DNA from: Eimeria necatrix
Lineage: Eukaryota; Apicomplexa; Conoidasida; Eucoccidiorida; Eimeriidae
Assembly (NCBI RefSeq): GCF_000499385.1
Contig: NW_013651709.1
Span: forward strand, 777 to 13,276
Length of the DNA stretch: 12,500 nucleotides
Reading direction: 5' to 3'
The position numbers and the translations under genes are program-made. The notes under the pieces were generated by a model. It saw nothing but the letters and a program-made list of their open reading frames with translations, was not told the DNA's origin and made no database searches. Shown piece by piece: positions 9,488 through 12,500 of this stretch; positions within the stretch are counted from its first letter, which is position 1; every line of letters starts with the position of its first letter.

Positions 9488-9525
<38 letters not shown>

Positions 9526-9895
9526 GCATCCTCTATTGTGCCTTGGTGCTGAGGCTGCCACTGCCACTGCTGCCCCCACTGCTGCTGCTGCTCAGGGCTC
9601 CAATGTTGCTGCGTTTGCTGCTGCTGTTGCTGCTGCTGGTCCCACTGTTGCTGGTGCGCAGGACTCCACGGCTGCTGCTGCTGCTGTTCCCACTGCTGCT
9701 GCTGCACCGGGCTCCACTGCTGTTGCTGCTGCTGGTCCCACTGTTGCTGCTGCGCCGGGCTCCACTGCTGCTGCTGCTCCCACTGTTGCTGCTGCTGCTC
9801 CCACTGCTGCTGCTGCGCAGGGCTCCACTGCTGTTCCTGCTGGTCCCACTGCTGCTGCTCATGAGTCTGCTGCTGCTGGAGCTGCTCAGGAGTCC

Positions 9896-9928
<33 letters not shown>

Positions 9929-10818
9929 CGTGTGGCTGCTTCTCCTGCTGCTCCCACTGTTTCTGCTGCTCGGCGCTCCACTGTTGCTGCAGCCCCCACT
10001 GCTGCTGCTGCTCAGGGGTCCACTGCTGCTGCTGGCTGTTGTGTTCGCTTTGCTGCTGCTGCTGCTGGTCCCACTGGTGGCGGTGCTCCGGCGGCCAGTT
10101 CTGCTGCTGTGGTTGCTGCTGCAGCTGCTGCTGCTGCTGCTGCTCCCACTGCTGGTAGCTCTCCGGGGTCCACTGCTGCTGCTGCTGGTCAAGTTTTTCG
10201 AGTTCCTGCTTGATTGGGGCGCGCTGCTGTTGCAAGTCCTGGGTTTGCTGCTGCTGCTGCTGCTGCTGCTGCAGGTCCTCCTCGCGCTCCGCATCCGCAG
10301 CAGCAGGCTCCGCAGCAGCAGCAGCAGCAGCAGCAGCAGGGGCATCCGAAGCAGCTTTCTTTTGGGCCTTTGGCGCGCGGGCGCCGACAGCAGCTCTGAA
10401 GAGCTGCAGCGCAGCAGCTGCTGCTGCCTGGGCGAAGCTGTACGTACACCTGGACTCTGTCTTTTTGACAAGTGGAGCTTTTCCACTTTTCCATTCATAA
10501 GCCACAATTCTTCTTTTTTCTTTGTCAGCTTTTTGCTGCACTTGGAACAACTGAAAGTGCACTTTCCCGTCTGCTGCTGCAGCAGCAGGCCTCGACAGCA
10601 GCTGCCGGGGGGCCCCCCGGGGGGCCCCCCGGGGGGCCCCCAGAATGCGCACTTTGACGGGTATTGCGGGTTTGCTGCAGCGCGGGGTGTACGTACACCC
10701 CAAGCTGCTGGGCAGCTGCTGCGGCACTTTCCGCAAAAAGGCATTTTTGTCATTTGTGGAAAGTCCCACAGAGCCCGCGGGCAGTTCTCGCCGCACTTTC
10801 GCGCTCTTCGGGATCTCC

Positions 10819-10871
<53 letters not shown>

Positions 10872-10982
10872 GGGGGGCGCAGCAGCAGGCAGCGGGCACA
10901 GCAGCTCGTACCGGCCGCTGGGCAGCAGACGCATTGGACGCCCTTGCGAGTCATAGTAAATAGGCTCGCTGCTGTCCTCTAC

Positions 10983-11019
<37 letters not shown>

Positions 11020-11900
11020 AGCTGCTGCAGCTGCTGCAGCTGCTGTTGGTGCTGCTGGTGGGTGTCCTGCTGCTGCTGCTGCTGCGGGCTGCGCAGCTCG
11101 TGGTCCGCCTGGTGCGGCTCCTCGTGCTGCTCCAGCTGCTGCAGCAGTTTGCTTTTTCCGTCAGTTGCTGCTGCTGCTGCTGCTGCTGCTGCATTTTTGC
11201 TTTTCTTTTTAGGAGAGTCTTTCTTCTTTTCAGTTTTCTGCTTCTGCTTCTCCCGGGAGTTCTTCTTCTGCTGCTTGCCTGCAGCAGCAACAGCAGCAAG
11301 ACGCGCAGAGCTGCCCCCAGAGGCCGGGAGGCCTTTTGCTGCTGCAGCTTTTGCTGCTGCAGCCTTTGCTGCTGCTGCTGCTGCCCGCTGGCTGTCTAGG
11401 GGGCCCCCACTGGCTCTTTCTTCTCTAGAGGGTACTGGAGAAACCTGCAGAGATGAAGACCTTGAGGGCCCCCCCGCAGCCAGGGGGGCCCCCGGGGGCC
11501 CCTGGGGGCCCCCCTGCGAAGAGGCCCGCGAAACGAGAGAAGGTGAACCCCCTAGGGGGCCCCCAAGGGGCCCCCTGGGGGGCCCCTCAGGGGGCCCCTC
11601 AGAGGCTGTGTCGGAGGAAGTGGAGGGGGCCCCCAGGCCGGGCTCATACTGCGATGCAGAGGGAGAACCCTGCTGCTGCTGCTGCTGCGGCTGCTGCTGC
11701 TGCTGCTGCTGCTGCTGCCTGGGCACCAGCAAAAAGATGTCTTGCTTGGCCCTGCTGCTGCTGCAGCAAACTGCAGAAAGGGGGCCCCCCTGGCCCTCCG
11801 CAGCCTCGGAGTTGCTGTCACTCCAGGTGTCCCAAAACTCCACCAGGGGGCCCCCTGCAGCAGGGCTTTTGCTGGGCAAAGACGCGGGAGAAGCCGCCAT
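6462..11900 (-). CDS. Gln/Ala-rich low-complexity protein of unknown function, 1812 aa
   Basis: One uninterrupted frame runs from ATG 11900 (A at -3, G at +4; in-frame TGA at 11909..11907 upstream) to the stop at 6464..6462. Order, approximate residues: Gly/Pro/Ser-rich N-terminus with GGGGCCCC-encoded Gly-Pro repeats (100-170); AAAAK helix repeats (173-189); lysine-rich NLS-like stretch (208-236); Gln tracts; Ala17 (344-360); domain copy A (~411-492); Trp-pair poly-Gln array (~577-805); CxCC pair (~851-890); Glu/Ala-rich stretch (~952-985); domain copy B (~1005-1101); LQQP x4 (~1170-1184); long Ala tracts; Tyr-spaced poly-Gln (~1570-1596); LQQQE/D repeats (~1671-1695); Cys-rich C-terminus ending ACVCC. 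Tracts read as Gln, Ala or Ser according to phase while the frame never breaks. Non-repetitive islands and a rich Trp/Cys pattern argue that it is real. I do not recognise the family. Unspliced length is large; small in-frame introns in repeat tracts cannot be excluded. Confidence 0.85.
6465..6527 (-). other. Cys-rich C-terminus of gene 2
   Basis: The last ~21 residues contain SCCCPKGEE and end CACVCC: seven Cys in a short tail after Lys. Terminal Cys clusters next to basic residues are common palmitoylation sites. That use is an inference. Confidence 0.5.
6816..6893. repeat. 15-bp minisatellite encoding LQQQE/D
   Basis: Five near-identical units of the form CTCCTGCTGCTGCAG encode ELQQQ/DLQQQ on the minus strand (residues ~1671-1695). 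One unit has ATC for CTC, giving Asp. Confidence 0.8.
8348..8395. repeat. 12-bp minisatellite encoding LQQP
   Basis: Four exact or near-exact units GGCTGCTGCAGC give QLQQP-like tetrapeptides LQQP x4 in gene 2 (residues ~1170-1184). A Leu/Pro interruption is inserted regularly into a CAG tract. Confidence 0.8.
8598..8888 (-). other. Domain copy B of an internal duplication in gene 2 (residues ~1005-1101)
   Basis: It begins with VPVKLRIL, has an Ala/Ser/Glu-rich insertion, then LRFVVLQTQFKKDGERRRLV and AFRP, and ends with HYSKPPQSFSQ. The core of 23 residues shares about 11 identities and several conservative changes with copy A. It continues into a repeat-free tail (to ~1130) that copy A lacks. 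Confidence 0.6.
9225..9359 (-). other. Paired CxCC motifs in gene 2 (residues ~848-892)
   Basis: The segment reads FLACCSSRDRFYCICCGSS, then about 18 ordinary residues, then AICACCGSRS. Two C-x-C-C-G-S units plus an upstream CC give eight Cys in 45 residues, between long Gln tracts. They could bind metal or be acylated near a membrane. Neither can be shown here. Confidence 0.55.
9390..9434. repeat. (CTG)15 tract encoding poly-Gln in gene 2
   Basis: Fifteen pure CTG units. Similar pure tracts in gene 2 include 9489-9524 (x12), 7383-7415 (x11), 7566-7598 (x11) and 10986-11018 (x11). Confidence 0.93.
9486..10190 (-). repeat. Trp-pair repeat array in poly-Gln (gene 2 residues ~571-805)
   Basis: About 24 Trp are set in Gln. 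Nine pairs show W-[STP]-[PA]-[EAV]-x4-W-[EDG] with the two Trp exactly 8 residues apart (577/585, 602/610, 627/635, 641/649, 692/700, 713/721, 729/737, 745/753, 767/775). One more is spaced 16. The DNA is a degenerate CTG-based minisatellite with regular CCA (Trp) and CTC/GTC interruptions. Confidence 0.85.
10425..10670 (-). other. Domain copy A of an internal duplication in gene 2 (residues ~411-492)
   Basis: It begins with IPVKVRIL, has a GAPR/poly-Ala insertion, then VHFQLFQVQQKADKEKRRIV followed by AYEW, and ends near CTYSFAQ. It matches copy B at 8598-8888 in the same order. The predicted character is beta-strand/charged-turn/beta-strand. No named family was recognised. Confidence 0.6.
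10605..10640. repeat. 12-bp CCGGGGGGCCCC x3 tandem repeat in gene 2
   Basis: Three exact 12-bp units encode GAPR three times within the insertion of domain copy A. The unit is almost self-complementary. Confidence 0.93.
10684..10701. repeat. 18-bp perfect palindrome inside gene 2
   Basis: GGGGTGTACGTACACCCC reads the same on both strands. It encodes part of GCTYTPR on the minus strand. Its core TGTACGTACA recurs at 10439-10448, also encoding CTY. Confidence 0.85.
10820..10870. repeat. (CTG)17 tract encoding Ala17 in gene 2
   Basis: Seventeen pure CTG units, the longest pure tract in the window. The phase makes the minus-strand codon GCA, so the same DNA repeat that elsewhere gives Gln gives Ala here (residues ~344-360). 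Confidence 0.93.
11193..11279 (-). other. Lysine-rich, NLS-like segment of gene 2 (residues ~208-236)
   Basis: The segment contains KKNSREKQKQKTEKKK and then KKKSK after DSP, just after AAAAK repeats and before an Ala tract. It fits a nuclear localisation signal or nucleic-acid-binding tail by composition. The inference is weak because basic stretches are common in low-complexity proteins. Confidence 0.4.
11460..11600. repeat. GGGGCCCC-rich segment encoding Gly/Pro repeats in gene 2
   Basis: At least eight G(4-6)C(4-6) blocks separated by short spacers encode GPPEGPPRGPLGGPLGG-like sequence on the minus strand (residues ~100-145). Confidence 0.85.
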
Positions 11901-11917
11901 TTTCTGTCACATACCCA

Positions 11918-11968
<51 letters not shown>

Positions 11969-12500
11969 AGTGGCGCTGAAGAAGGGGCTGCAAGTGCTTT
12001 TATTTGGCTAAGACAAAAGCTGCAGCGAGGAAGAAGAGTGGGCGCTGCTTCATATGCGCCAGTGAGGCTCGAGGGGCTGGCTAGCTAGCAGCCGCGAGTC
12101 GGGGGGCCCCTGGGGGCCCCTGGAGGACTTTTAGACCTTAAAAATGAAACAAATAAATGAAAGGAAGTAAATTAATGGCGAATAAGTCAAAAATGAAAAG
12201 CACAGAGAAAGCTACCCTCAGATTCCACCTGCAGGCTTCGGTTCGGCGGTGAGTGCCGCCGCAAGTCGTGGCAGCAGCAGATCACCGCGGGAAACAGTTT
12301 ATTTTCACTTAAAAGGACTTTTTAAATACTTTTTGAAGCAAAAAACACTCAAAATGCACCTAAATAACTCCAAGAAAGTCCGGAAAACATGCGAAGGCGC
12401 AGCAGCAGCTCGCAGCCGACGTGACCATGAGCAGCAGAACGAAAGCTGCGAGGCCGCCCACCTCTCCAGCCCCCTTCTTCCCTTTTCGCTTTAAAATATT
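11901..12500. other. Upstream flank of gene 2; leader and promoter region, no gene seen
   Basis: It holds the (CTG)16 tract, a GGGGCCCC island at 12101-12122 and, from ~12123, AT-rich DNA with a short hairpin (CGGCGG 12244-12249 / CCGCCG 12256-12261). An 81-codon plus-strand frame at 12249 has no recognisable feature. No TATA box or other promoter element can be assigned with confidence. Confidence 0.45.
11920..11967. repeat. (CTG)16 tract in the presumed 5' UTR of gene 2
   Basis: Sixteen pure CTG units begin 20 bp upstream of the gene 2 start codon. In the transcript this is (CAG)16. An in-frame stop at 11909..11907 lies between tract and ATG, so in the gene frame it is not translated. Confidence 0.9.

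Noticed and set aside
9111..11399. 762-codon plus-strand Leu-rich open frame opposite gene 2
   Set aside because: It is the antisense of CAG repeats: CTG, TGC and GCT contain no stops in any frame, so long Leu/Cys/Ala frames arise automatically. It has no non-repetitive island and gene 2 covers all of it.
1..12500. CRISPR array, phage, transposon or biosynthetic system
   Set aside because: Regular repeats here are coding trinucleotide or minisatellite tracts. There are no spacer-repeat units, transposase or integrase motifs or terminal repeats, and the sequence is eukaryotic in style.

Overview
The window looks like nuclear DNA of a coccidian apicomplexan, most likely Eimeria. The main reason is the dense CAG/CTG trinucleotide repeat load. 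The repeats are read as poly-Gln, poly-Ala and poly-Ser inside long open frames, as in the homopolymeric amino-acid repeats described for Eimeria. A TTTAGGG-type telomere unit and a GT..AG intron candidate agree with this. The genus is an inference; no marker gene is present to prove it.

Layout. Two protein genes lie on the minus strand, both transcribed right to left. Gene 1 (1588 to the left edge, C-terminus cut off) encodes a predicted single-pass membrane protein with a long, probably coiled-coil body. Its open frame runs off the window. A good intron candidate (1744..1787) lies upstream, probably in its 5' leader. Gene 2 (11900 to 6462) is a complete 1812-residue, uninterrupted, Gln/Ala-rich protein of unknown function. 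Between the homopolymers it holds non-repetitive islands: two divergent copies of an unnamed domain, an array of Trp pairs set in poly-Gln, a pair of CxCC motifs, a lysine-rich NLS-like stretch and a Cys-rich C-terminus.

The 4.9 kb between the genes (1589..6461) is AT-richer and almost free of CAG tracts. I see no convincing gene in it. It must hold the 3' end of gene 2 and the promoter/leader of gene 1. It also contains several good hairpins, an ~80-bp tandem duplication, a telomere-unit palindrome and a weak tRNA-like patch. The right flank (11901..12500) holds the leader of gene 2, with a (CTG)16 tract, and otherwise nothing I can assign.

The two genes share strand and repeat style but show no visible functional link. 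The most original material is inside gene 2: the duplicated PVK[VL]RIL domain and the W-x7-W array.
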